Source: Cokeromyces recurvatus (taxonomy: Eukaryota > Mucoromycota > Mucoromycetes > Mucorales > Mucoraceae). Taken from it: a stretch of DNA of 64,000 nucleotides. Shown piece after piece: positions 12,633 to 25,229 of this stretch (position 1 is its first letter; each line of letters starts with the position of its first letter). The stretch is from the NCBI RefSeq assembly GCF_025118155.1, contig NW_026251389.1, forward strand, positions 124,001 to 188,000, given 5' to 3'. Under the pieces are notes generated by a model. The model was not told where the DNA came from. It searched no databases and saw only the letters and a list, made by a program, of their open reading frames with translations. Position numbers and translations under genes: made by a program.

Positions 12633-13589
12633 GAAAGAGATGATTGATTAAGTTTGTTATTAAAAGATATACTAATTTCCAAAAAAAAAATCAATCAGTT
12701 TGTTATACATGTATATATAAAGAAATAAGTCATATATTGAACTGTCTTGTACATAAAAAAAAATAACTTAGTATATTTACAAACAATGATATTATATGGG
12801 AACTTTCCAAGAGTAAGATTATTGTATACTCTCAATAATAAACTCGTACTATGAATAGCATAAACTTCGTTCTGGTCTGGTATACAATGATATTCATCTT
12901 TGAGGATTGGTTTAAAACATAACTAGTTATATTACTTAGAATATAAAAAGATATTTCGAATCAATTTATAAATTAGTAATAAGACTTTATTAATTCTTTT
13001 TTTTTTTAGTATAGCATAAAAGAAGGAAATGATAATTTACCATATACAAAGTATAGAGAAAAGAAATATTTTACCGTAGATTCAATAATAAACATAAATA
13101 AGAGAAATATTGGGGCCAAAGAAGATAATGAATAAGATAACAACCAGAAACAAAAATAGATAAGTGGGCATTCATGAAAAATCAGAAATTGCAATAAAAA
13201 AAAGGACATTAAGAAACTTCTAATGTGTTATTTAGATGATATCCAGTCAGATATTCCTAATAGGAATTCAACTACTTACGTCTAATGTTCATTAAAGAAA
13301 AAGATATATAAATAAACCCATATCATTAAATAGCAACTAAATCCTACGTTATTAGCACTGTATCAAAGAAGATCTGAAGCAATTACTCTTACTAAAATAA
13401 GATCGAACAATAGTCAAGTATTCTAAATTGTTAAAGATATCTGTGATTAAGTATAAGTCGCAAAAAGTGTTATTTACAGCCACATGTTATCGTTTGTTTG
13501 TATATGATGAACTAAATATTATTCGTAGTTAATAACTACTCTTATCATCAATAAACATGAACTCGCTATTCTATGGTTCCATCAGCCAT

Positions 13590-13668
13590 CGGAGGCACTA
13601 TACAGACGGGGCGATTCATAGGGCTATTCATAGCCGGGCTTAAAACAGACTCCCCCATATTGCCTCCG
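13590..13668. other. Compact nested hairpin in GC-richer island
   Basis: In a 200-bp island richer in GC than its surroundings, CGGAGGCA (13590-13597) is the inverted complement of TGCCTCCG (13661-13668). Inside it GGGG pairs with CCCC, and a central GGCTA-TTCA-TAGCC stem-loop lies at 13622-13635. An inverted CCAAT (ATTGG) lies about 45 nt further on. Function unknown: it could be a structured RNA, a terminus of a decayed element, or chance. Confidence 0.35.
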
Positions 13669-13853
13669 TGTTCGAATATTTAACGTGGCGAACAAGGCGG
13701 GCTCCACGGCTACGGCTGATTGGCTGATTTGAAAAAAAAAGAAAAGAAAAGAGAAAAAAAAAAGAGGGGAAATTAAATATGCGTGCCTTTTTATATCTTT
13801 TCATTATGAAGTTACACGAGTGACTACTACTTGCATCTTTAATATTATAAATG

Positions 13854-13895
<42 letters not shown>

Positions 13896-14761
13896 GTTAT
13901 CATCAGTAGTGTTGTATGCATCAATGTCCATGTCCATGTTTACCAGCTGCACTGTATTATAAATAAAAAAAAGCTTTCGTTAAGTGCTACTGATATTTTG
14001 TATTCTGAGAATTAAAGCAGCAATAAAACTGATATGTATCTGCTCATATTAACAATTTTCTGAATTCAAACTCTTCCCTCTTTCGCTTAGTAAAGGAGAA
14101 TATAAGGAGAAAAAAAGGGGAGTTTGAGGGTACATACTATTTAAAATATTGGCATAAGAGTGAAGAGGAGCCATTGTTGAGGGAGGATTGTGCTAGCAGC
14201 AGTAAAGACAGATCTTTTGAATGAAATAAATAAATTCATTGGGGGGGGATGGTACAAATGAAAAGTCAATAAAACATACAAAGACAGCAGAGAACGTGTA
14301 GTGTTCAACTGTTTCTTAGCATTTAAGGATAATAATGTATGTATAAAGAGGATATCAGAGATAGAGTACTATTTTATCAACAACAATTGTATGAGAAAGT
14401 CGCTAAAGACAGTAGTGAGTTAGATGATCAATAAGTAGATATTATCTGAGGTATTAACAATATATTATACGTACTATTGCGTCTCTTCAAAGAAAAAGAG
14501 TAATCTAAATGATATATACTTATTGAATTTCCTTCCTATAAACATATATAATCTACTAGTGGATGAATGAAGCTCTTTATATGAGTTATGCTCTTTAATA
14601 AATTAGCCTCATAATAACGACAAAGTTCTCTTTTTTTTTAATAATCTTATTTATCGTTTATCTATACATGATTACTATAGTTGTCTCGATATGAGTTTTA
14701 TTTTTGTTCAAGGAAAGATTCTATAAATAGTTTACAACTAAAATTAAGAGAGGAAGGTATA

Positions 14762-16080
14762 TTAACGGAAAAGATAAGCAGCAATGGCTGTAACTAATCC
14801 ACCAGCCAAGGCACTTTCTAATGAATATAGAGCAAGCTTCTTTTTACTCAATGTCACAGAATCCTGTTGTATTAGCGGTGCTATTATTTGTTCATGATCA
14901 TGATCCTCTAGCACTATGTCAACTATTGGTTCTGATAACACAGGTAAATCTTCTACATAATTATCTTCTTTTAATCGCTCCTGATCTATCACAGGCTGTT
15001 GCTTTTCTTTTAGTGCATCTATTGTTTCTTTATCAAATAAAGGATGACCCATCAAGTTATTTAATACTTCCATCACAGCTCCTTGTTTTTCCAAAACCAT
15101 TCCTTCCTTTTTTTCCAATTCATTCACTAATGCCTTTATTTGTGCCTCTGATTCACTCATCTTCAATACTAATAGTTCCTCAAATCGATCTGTTAAACGC
15201 CTTCGCTTTCGAGGTTCTAGCATTGTCTGGACTACCAAGAATAAGACAACGTTAATGACCATCAAAGCCCATGTACCATAAGTACTAACACTTCTAATCT
15301 TATCACTCCACAATTGTTCTTCATGATATCGTTCCATAATAGAACGTGCCAAGGCCATATACTCACGATCCATCTGACGTTCTGCCTGTTGATAGATTTC
15401 ACGACTTTGCTGTTCATGATGTGCATGCTCATGTTCGAGACGATAGAGTTGAGTAAATCGTGTCACATCTTGATCTTGCCAAGCATGTTTACGTTGAAGA
15501 AGTTCATTGATTTCTCGTTGTGTCGATGATCGTGTTTCGATAGCTGCTTCATAGTTACGTTTTGCTACTTGAACCTGGTCACGAGTAGTTTCAAAAAGTC
15601 GAGCTTTTTTTTTTTTCCGAAGGTATATAAATATATATAAAAAAAGAAGAAGAAAAAGGTATTTTAGTATAAAAGATAAATGTGAATAAAATAAAAAAAA
15701 GGGGTGTTTTTTTTTTATTTTGTACCTTGGTTATTCACTTTTTGTTTGACAGCATCGATTTGATCATATCCTGTAAGTTCGTTGAGAACTTTACTAGCAC
15801 GTTGAATGGCTTCTTTGGGATCCTCAATATCTTTTAATTGCTTGATTTTAGCAGATGAGGTTGAAAGTTTATGAATATAAGGCTGAATTCGTGGTTTCAG
15901 CCAATGGTCTATAAAATATTTTGTTGATGTAAACCAAGATGGTTTAGAATGGGGAATGAGTGATGAAGATTTATTAGTGGTGGGGGCTGTTGATAAAAAT
16001 CGTATAAAATGACAAGCTGTTGTTCTTTTTAGAAGTAAAGGTGTGATATGAGTTATTCGCTGAGATTGACGAAAGGACAT
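14762..16080 (-). CDS. SHE9: She9/Mdm33-like mitochondrial inner membrane morphology protein
   Basis: Exons 16080-15726 and 15603-14762 give 398 aa. The ATG at 16080 opens a Ser/Arg/Thr-rich presequence (MSFRQSQRITHITPLLLKR) expected for matrix import; the longer upstream in-frame Met is Phe/Pro-rich and less likely. After about residue 90 the protein is coiled coil, then a transmembrane helix (about 230-248, WALMVINVVLFLVVQTML), another coiled coil, an acidic stretch, and a C-terminal hydrophobic helix (about 375-397). This topology is that of yeast She9/Mdm33, an inner-membrane protein implicated in inner-membrane fission and cristae shape. The intron (15604-15725) has an unusual acceptor preceded by a run of A rather than pyrimidines. 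Confidence 0.88.
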
Positions 16081-17548
16081 TGGTCTAAAGAAAAAAAAAT
16101 GGAAAGGGAAAAGGGGAAAGGGAAGGAGGGGTGATAAAGGGAGGGTATTTTTTTTTTCAAAAGGTTCCACCAATTAGAACTCCAAAATATTAATTTTATC
16201 TAATTTCTTAAAAAGTCAGGCTTGACTCTGTTACAATTTTACATTATACAGTGAGAACGGTAAATATTATCACATTGCAAAAAATTAAAAAAAAAAATCA
16301 TTTTGCCCAAAGTGAATGGCACTAGGCTGAAAATAATTGTCCTTAAATAAAATTTAGCTGTCTATTCATGTCAATAAAATTTGTCTTTTTGATTGAGGGG
16401 TCGACTTTTTTTTTTTTTTTTTTTTTTTTTCAAAACCGTATCTTCTTACTTTAGAACTTTAAAGTGTCACATTGTTGAAGAATATTATCTTGTCAATATA
16501 AACAAGTTATACAGAAGAAAAAAAGAAAAAACTAGTAGTTGCAGTATTTTTGAAATAAGTATGTAGTATAGCTCATTTTGAATTTTAAAGTAGCTAAACT
16601 TCTTTTTGTCTTTGCAGTCATCTCCCCCCCCCCTCCCCTGAGTATATATGACATGAGGATACTAAAGCTTATTAATGTTAATAAAAATGAGTTCTTGGCA
16701 AGAATTATATTCCAGCAAAATATACTATTAAATTAATATTTCCAAGTAGTAATCTAGAGTTCAAGCTGATACATATTATTTATATATTTATATGTATATG
16801 TTAGAAATCTAGCTCTGATGCCTCTGGACAAAAATATACAATCAGAGTATTATACGACTGGATCAATATGTATTTATATATGTTTTTATTCCTTCAATAG
16901 GTGATCGTATGTTAAACAAACTAGTTAATAACTCTGCAATAGAGAAAAAGTAGTCCTGTATATATTAATTAACAAGAAAGAAACTACATCCTAATATTAT
17001 GTCAGCGTTCATTCAGATTCTTCGATTATAGATTATTATACTTTTACAGCAAATAAAACTCCTTTCTTGATGCTTAGTATTCAACAATTTACTCTATCTC
17101 ATTATATATATATATATCCAAATACTCAACATATTATCATAGTAATAGGGCTAATAGCTTGAAGCATATATTTGGCTAAGATCACTTTAAATTTGCATTC
17201 AATAATAGCACTAAAGTAAAGAATTCCTTTATTAGTTATTTATATAAATAAAAGCATTATTGTTATTTTTATCCATTGTATTTATGAAGCCTGTCCAACT
17301 ATAGATAGTCTTTTGAATTATAGGAATATTTTATTGTTGCAAGAATGTTATTTTCATCTGGGCCCAGCGAAGAATTAGAAGTGCTCATACATTTTGCCTG
17401 AGAGATCAATAGTATAAAATACATGAAATAAAAATAAAGCCAATAAAACAACAGGGAGTGATGAAAATGATAACTCCGTCTTTTTTTTTTTCTTTTTTAA
17501 ACAATTTTTTATATTTCGAAATTATTCCTGTTTATTTTGCACATAAAG
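16081..17548. other. Divergent intergenic region between SHE9 and PPIL3
   Basis: 1.5 kb of AT-rich sequence with poly-T at 16405-16430, a C-rich run near 16624-16637 and short TA repeats near 17104-17118. It must hold the divergent promoters of SHE9 and PPIL3. No gene or repeat copy recognised. Confidence 0.5.
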
Positions 17549-18364
17549 ATGGTAAAAATAATTTTATAGATTCCTTTTTTTTTTTAACATTGTACTAAAC
17601 AACCTGTTTTAGTCTGTTACTTTACATACTGATCTTGGTGATCTCAAGATTGAAATATTTTGTGAATCTGTTCCTAAAACAGCTGAAGTAAGAAAGAAAC
17701 AATTTCATCTCAATCATGACATTGTAGACTGACTCTAAATTAGAACTTTTTAGCTTTATGTGCAAGTGGATATTATGACAATAATTTATTTCATAGAAAT
17801 ATTCCAGGATTCATGATACAAGTAAATTAAAATACGCACTTGTTATCCTTAATCTAACTCATCTATTTTTTTTTTTAATAATAATAGACGGGTGATCCAA
17901 CAGGCACAGGAAAAGGAGGTAACTCTATTTGGGGCAAAAAATTCAATGATGAAATCCGATCCACTTTAAAGGTAACATTATTTAATAATTAATCAATGAG
18001 TTTTGTCGTTATTAATCTCATGTAATTTTAGCATAATGCTCGTGGGATTGTCTCTATGGCTAATTCAGGACCAAATACAAATGGCTCACAATTTTTCATT
18101 ATATATGGAAAACACCCTCACTTAGATACGAAATATACAGTTTTTGGCAAGTAAAGTATAATGTATATTTTGTAGAGATTATTATATGTATATAAAAAAA
18201 AAGGCAACTAAATTATTGTATATGATAGAGTGATTGATGGAGCAGATTCAACTTTAGATGCTTTGGAGAAGCTTCCAACTGACGAAAAGAATAGACCACT
18301 TCAAGACATTCGTATCAAATCAGTGACTATTCATGCTAATCCTATTGCAGATAAGCAATTGTAA
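17549..18364 (+). CDS. PPIL3: Cyclophilin-type peptidyl-prolyl isomerase, PPIL3-like
   Basis: Six exons: 17549-17551 (the ATG alone), 17613-17687, 17744-17821, 17888-17971, 18032-18150 and 18229-18364, giving 164 aa against about 161 for animal PPIL3. The single-domain sequence has the cyclophilin core: [46 protein letters not shown], the active-site block [16 protein letters not shown] and VFGKVIDG. The GKKFNDE and [11 protein letters not shown] features fit the spliceosome-associated PPIL3 group, so a role around pre-mRNA splicing is inferred. All splice sites are standard GTA...AG, and the first intron has a TACTAAAC branch site. The exons are short enough that simple ORF searches miss the gene. 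Convergent with the FYVE gene. Confidence 0.93.
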
Positions 18365-18582
18365 ATAAAATTCTAAAAAGTTGACCATTGCCAGTCAGCA
18401 GGAACCGATGGAATAGGATCAAATGTAACTAAAATATATAAATACATGTATATGTATATTTTAAATATATATGCACAATATGGTATATATATGTATATAT
18501 ATAACTTATACCTTGTCCTTTATTGCTTGTTTTAGTAATATTTAATCCATTTGACTTTTGCGGCCCCACGATATCTAATTTT

Positions 18583-18625
<43 letters not shown>

Positions 18626-18642
18626 ATAAATAATCATACAAT

Positions 18643-19217
18643 CTATCTTTCATTAAACAATTTACCATCTCGACCAAGCTCAGTGATTCCTTCCATTGCT
18701 TGCGGCTGTTGTGTCATTATCCCTTTCAATCGACTTTGTCCACTCTTTTTATGCTTTACACCCTCATCTTTAATTGTCTTTGCTGAATTTAATCGCCATT
18801 CCCTGTAATCTTTAGCACATCCATCACATCCTCGTGCTAACTGACCTCGTACATGAAACTGAGCATTTCCGTCTAATCTAAAATAGTTAGAACAGTGTTG
18901 AGCGCAAAAAATGTCTCCACATTTACGACAATGGTGACGTCGTTCAAAAAGACCAAAAGTGGTTGAACAGCCCAAGTAATCACAATGATTGGCGATAGCA
19001 TCTGGCTATATATACATAACGTAAGATTGATTTGTATATTAATTTAAAAATTATTTACCTTCCAATGGTTTCGGGTGGGTGGACCAAGATTGATAGACTG
19101 ATTGAGTAAAGAGGTTGAAATGGCTGGTGAAGTTTCTATAAGTGTCTGTCGTGATGTAGGTTGTGCAAGAGTTAAATGAGAAGGTCTTTTCTTGCGAGTT
19201 AAAGAGTAAATGTCCAT
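18643..19217 (-). CDS. Small FYVE zinc-finger protein
   Basis: Exons 19217-19059 and 19005-18643 make 173 aa. A basic Ser/Thr-rich N-terminus (1-50) leads into a FYVE domain (about 52-120): WKPD, a zinc ligand pair spaced C-x4-C (CDYLGC), the PI3P-binding basic patch RRHHCRKCG, a third pair CAQHC, and the last CDGC. The wider first pair (usually C-x2-C) is seen in some fungal FYVE proteins. FYVE domains bind phosphatidylinositol 3-phosphate on endosomes and vacuoles. The C-terminal 50 residues are Lys-rich without a known domain. Convergent with PPIL3, 278 bp apart; a long A tract (18585-18622) lies between them. Confidence 0.9.
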
Positions 19218-19579
19218 ACTTTTTTTTTAAAAAAAAAAAAAGAAAACTGGGTATAATTATAGGCTCGAAACAAAAACAACAAAAAAAAATATATATATGT
19301 GTATATGTGTATAAGATAGGCATTTTGGGCTTTTTTTTTTTATGTTTCTAATCTATAAGATTCAGCGCAGCAGTAAGAATCAAATTTGAGTTTCAGCGTT
19401 TTTTTTTTTTTTTTTTTTTTCAGATTTGACTTGAGACAAAACCACAACAGCATTTATTCTTCTCACTTCTTTATAAGTGGATACATGTGTGTATATATAC
19501 ACCAAGTTAATTTATAGTAAAAAATAATACCATGCATTTATTTATATCTAATTTAATAACACGTTATTTTATTAGTAAA

Positions 19580-19702
19580 AAAAAAAAAGGTATACATGTG
19601 TATATATGTATACGTATATATACAGATACATACATGCATACATACATGCATACATACATACATTCATACATACATACATTCATACATTCATATATTCATA
19701 CA

Positions 19703-19739
<37 letters not shown>

Positions 19740-19815
19740 GTATATATATACATGTATATAAATGTATGTATAATATAAATTATACACATACACATACACA
19801 TACACATATATGTAT
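19580..19815. repeat. CATA/TA microsatellite cluster
   Basis: Imperfect (CATA)n and (TACATACATTCA)n repeats run into a (TA)n block near 19708-19740 and then (CACATA)n near 19782-19808. All reading frames here are low-complexity artefacts. The cluster begins within about 50 bp of the end of the Gag-like gene. Confidence 0.9.
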
Positions 19816-19853
19816 GTATCTAGATGTGTATAAATATTGTTCTTTTTGTTTTT

Positions 19854-21341
19854 TCATAAACGTTTAGTATGCTTATGCTCTAAAAGCTTAATTCTTTTCC
19901 TCTTATTATTATTATATGAATTATTTGCAATTTCGGCTAAGGTTGTCATATCAGTTATATCCGTAATGATCGGATTATTTTGTTGAATATACCTTTCTAA
20001 TGCTGCACTATATTCTGGCAGCAAAGACTTCTTGTATCTCTTCATCAACATTTCATCGCTTAAATCCATCTTAGCCAACTTGCAGGCATCGATGAATTTT
20101 TTATTATACTTGGAAATATTTTCTTGATACACCATTTTAGCGGAAAATAATTTCTCTGCAAAGTTGGCCACGCGCTGTTCACGTTTTGTCAACAGGCTTT
20201 TTTGGTCAACTTTGAAGTTGGTATTGGTACGAATAGGAATAGGAGCAGGAGTAGAAGCAGAAGTAGAAGTAGAAGCAGGAGAGGAAGAAGTAGGCAAAGA
20301 AGGAGAAGTCATGGCGACAAGCGTATGGGTAGGCTCAGGAAATGTATTCATATATAATTCCTTTGCCTTATCCCATGATAATCTTTTCGCCACGATATTT
20401 TCTTGGATCCATTGTTGACGGTTTTGAGGCGCGGCATAAACCAACATATTCCTCCAAACCGTCTCAAATGTATATCCTTTATAAAGTTTTGCATAATGGT
20501 TAACTGTATTTTCAAAAGTTTGTAAAAATTGCGCTGCTGATAATGTGATTATTTGGCGGGTCCTATAGTGACGTCGCAACTCTTCAAACTCATGGATACG
20601 GGCACCTAATTGCGTCTTATCCTCGTTCAACAATTTAATTTGTTGTTCAAGGCTTTTAACCATTGGTTCCTCAAAACGCTGCTTCTTGATCTCGCTCCTT
20701 TCCCTCTCAAGCTCATTTTTTTCCCTCCGAAATTCATCTCTTTCTCTTTCAAAAACAAATATTTGGCCTTCAAGCATTTGCCGCAGATCTTCATTCTCTT
20801 GTATCTTCTTTTTCAAAACTAATTTGAGGCAAGTTGTGTCAGCGTTATTGTTCATAAGTGAGGTTTCAGTGGGATCCATACGTTTAATGGCATGCGAAAA
20901 GTCAACATCGCCCACATTAATCAGTGCAAGTATATCATTTTTTATTTTTTTGAATTCTTGATTACGTTTAGTGTTTGCAGAAGGATTGAGTTTATTGAGA
21001 GACTCTTCAAGACTGATGAGGGCATTAAGAGCTGCTGATGTGGATGATTGTGCAGCAGCTACTAAGGCAAATCGGTTTTCTTTGTTTTGGATGTAGGGGT
21101 AAGATGAATTAATCATCTGAGCGGATGCAACAATGCGTTCATAAAGAATAACAATGTTTTGAAGACAAGTATTGATGCTACTAGTTACGCGTTCACGTTC
21201 CATGGTTTCTTTAAGTTCATTAATAGCGGAGAAGTACTCTCCTGTAGTTTGAACCAAACTGCAGCCTGTACGGCATGCATCATAGTAAATAGGATCTTCT
21301 TTTATAAGTGATGATGGAGTTCCTGTTAAATTAGGGTCCAT
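19854..21341 (-). CDS. Stand-alone Gag-like protein (possible domesticated retrotransposon gag)
   Basis: A single uninterrupted ORF of 495 aa. Residues 1-160 are helical with no known domain; 170-258 is a strong Glu/Arg/Lys coiled coil; 263-336 resembles a retrotransposon capsid N-terminal half (a Trp-containing QQWIQENIVAKRLSWDKAKE block before an aromatic LYMNTF). Residues 340-375 are a Ser/Thr/Pro linker. 384-452 resembles the capsid C-terminal half (YNKKFIDACKLAKMDLSDE, then MKRYKKSLLPEYSAAL). The tail is basic (KRKRIKL). No CCHC knuckle, protease, RT or integrase follows; downstream is microsatellite, upstream NDUFAF7. No LTR pair flanks it. So either a gag fragment that kept its frame or a host-adopted gene. 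Assignment to Gag is by pattern, not by search. Confidence 0.6.
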   Translation of the reverse strand: MDPNLTGTPSSLIKEDPIYYDACRTGCSLVQTTGEYFSAINELKETMERERVTSSINTCLQNIVILYERIVASAQMINSSYPYIQNKENRFALVAAAQSSTSAALNALISLEESLNKLNPSANTKRNQEFKKIKNDILALINVGDVDFSHAIKRMDPTETSLMNNNADTTCLKLVLKKKIQENEDLRQMLEGQIFVFERERDEFRREKNELERERSEIKKQRFEEPMVKSLEQQIKLLNEDKTQLGARIHEFEELRRHYRTRQIITLSAAQFLQTFENTVNHYAKLYKGYTFETVWRNMLVYAAPQNRQQWIQENIVAKRLSWDKAKELYMNTFPEPTHTLVAMTSPSLPTSSSPASTSTSASTPAPIPIRTNTNFKVDQKSLLTKREQRVANFAEKLFSAKMVYQENISKYNKKFIDACKLAKMDLSDEMLMKRYKKSLLPEYSAALERYIQQNNPIITDITDMTTLAEIANNSYNNNKRKRIKLLEHKHTKRL

Positions 21342-21658
21342 AATTTTTATGTGTAAATAAATGTATGGAAAGAAAAAGAAAAAAAAAAAGAGAGAGAGAG
21401 AGAAAGAGTGAGGAAAAAAAATAATCTTTTTTTTTTTCTCCTTAATTTGTGACTTATATGCAGTGTAACAGCGTGCCCAACTAGTCTAAAAAACACTACT
21501 ACTAATTTTTAACAAATAACTTGATCATCATGTATTGTTGCTCATTCAATAATAATCAAATCATAAAGTTTCTTCAAGTCTTTTGTATATAATTAATATT
21601 ATTAAATGACTTTTCTCATCTCTAAATGTATTAATCTATTTTATTGTATTACATAAAG

Positions 21659-23471
<1,813 letters not shown>

Positions 23472-23829
23472 TTATAATTAAAAAAAAAATGCGGGGGAAG
23501 GGGGTTGAAGAGAAAGAAAGATTACTATTATAGTATTTACTAACTACTGGATTTTTTTTTTTTTTTATTTCAACATGCGGATTTTTAAAAACTGTTGTTA
23601 TTACGATTAAACATTTTTTTTTATTTTTATTATTTTTATAAATTAAAATTTATAAAGCAACCTATGGGCACATAATATCTTTATTATATTGGATTGCCCA
23701 GGTCAGTTCAAATTATGTGAAAAAAAAAGTATCTAAAAACCCTCTTACGGGACAAGAGGTAAAAAGGTAAAGGAAAGGAAGAAGAAGAAAAGGTGTGAAA
23801 GAAAGGGGAAATATTGCTAACATGTTTAA

Positions 23830-24760
23830 AGGGACAACCTAGTTGAGTAATTTTCTGCCTGGATCAAGAAGTGGAGGGGGTAGTTTATCGTGCATTAAGT
23901 AATCCATTTCCTGTAGAATGGTACACATAACTGGCCAGCGATAGAACCAAGCAGAAACATCCTGAGAATTTCGGTACTTATGCTGAGGGAGATGATTTAA
24001 AAGAAAGGAAAGGGGATCTGCAATTGATCGTGGCAAGAATAAACGGGTGTGCATGTGCAAGCATTTAGTGGCGTGTGACCGACTAAAGTGTACATAAGGA
24101 TGCTATGGGTAGGCTTTAGGTATTCCCCTCGGGCAGCCAACCAAGATGCCACTATGTGTCATGAGTAACCAAAGTATCGGATCAATAATCAGATTAGGGC
24201 GGCAAGAGGAAAGCAAAACAGAATGTGTCTCGTCACGTAGTTGTTGAAAACTCTCTTCAAGAAATTCTTGACGATGTTTTCGAAAGGAGCGTTGGTCTAA
24301 TGGAATGGAATTGGCGGCGCAGAGTCTCCAGCATGGTGTTTGAATGAGTTTATACCATTGAGTGTTGAAGATAGAGGCTTGAAGCTCGGGAAGTAATTTA
24401 GCGAGCAAAGTATCATCCGGTAAAACAATAGCACGGAAAACGAATTGGGCCTGCAGAATGGACATCCTAACCTTCATTGATGGTTGGTTTATCATATGAA
24501 GCATCACCTTTACTGATGATCGACTAGAGCCACCAAATATCCGTCTTATGCATGTGTTTTGACAAGATTCCAGTTGTTGGATATCCTTTGCACTGAGTAG
24601 ACTAATAGCTAGACCATATTCGAGCTGTGGTCGGACTATCTGCGTGTAGAAGCGTGAAGTAGAAATACGGGCTTTCTTCCGCTTTCTAACACTATTACTA
24701 AACTTGGAAAGACATTTACAACACTATATACACATTCAAAACTCTCAACACCTTGAAAAA
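23830..24760 (-). mobile_element. LINE-like retrotransposon 3' fragment
   Basis: Minus-strand reading gives RPQLEYGLAI, then IRRIFGGSSRSSVKVMLHM, then MKVRMSILQAQFVFRA, and a distal SIADPLSFLLNHLPQHKY block ending in a stop near 23839, with shifts between. These are shared with the plus-strand copy at 25230-27310 (IFGGS.T.STKVMLHM, PRSIKDPLSFLLNLLP), which fixes them as one LINE family. Only the region downstream of the RT core is present, a 5'-truncated copy typical of target-primed reverse transcription. Confidence 0.75.
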
Positions 24761-24863
24761 CATCGCAATAACTAGGTAAATACCGCCTGATCGACATAAA
24801 TATAATAAGACTCCTAGTCGAGTTTTATCTGAAGAAGAACTGGTAGCCCTTGCAAAAGGCTTC

Positions 24864-25225
24864 TGTGATATTTCTTTTTAAAATATCAAATAAAAAATAT
24901 TAGAAAATAAAAAATAATATTAAGACAAAAAGAGTCAACGAGACCGAACAATAGTTCTAAAGTCAATTATTTTATTTATGAATTTAAATTGATGGGGGTA
25001 TTTATAAGAATTGTTAAAGAGGTCTGAGGATAAGATGTGAATCAGAAAAGTGTTAGTTACGACCGAATAAGGTATGTTGTTGACAATGAAGTGTTAGTGA
25101 TTTTAATATTATTAGATGGAGCGGATCAAGAGAGATTCAGGAGATTTTAGATAAGCATTTCCTAAATAAATTTATGATCCGCATGCTTAATCATGAAACA
25201 TGACATTATAAGTCAGCTCATGACA
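24864..25225 (+). repeat. LTR-like dispersed repeat, copy 2
   Basis: Begins TGTGATATTTC and ends CATGACA. Nearly colinear along its whole length with 61312-61669, including an identical AGTTCTAAAGTCAATTATTT stretch. Likely solo LTR; orientation arbitrary. Flanks do not show a convincing duplicated target. Confidence 0.65.
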
Positions 25226-25229
25226 CAGG

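Larger units (their letters stand above)
10512..14761. other. Intergenic region with repeats and a truncated first exon
   Basis: 4.2 kb without an intact gene. It holds an orphan first-exon candidate (10981-11042), an A(~45)/(GA)n tract (11078-11140), a LINE fragment (11125-11950), coding-like debris near 12020-12090, an LTR-like repeat (12246-12632), a GC-richer hairpin (13590-13668) and a long A tract (13857-13892). The rest is AT-rich with nothing recognised. Confidence 0.6.

Noticed and set aside
14821..15529. Plus-strand ORFs opposite SHE9
   Set aside because: Antisense shadows of a well-supported coding exon; composition is Leu/Phe/Ile rich without motifs.
19532..19867. Long Tyr/Ile/His-rich ORFs
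   Set aside because: Translate the CATA/TA microsatellite; not proteins.
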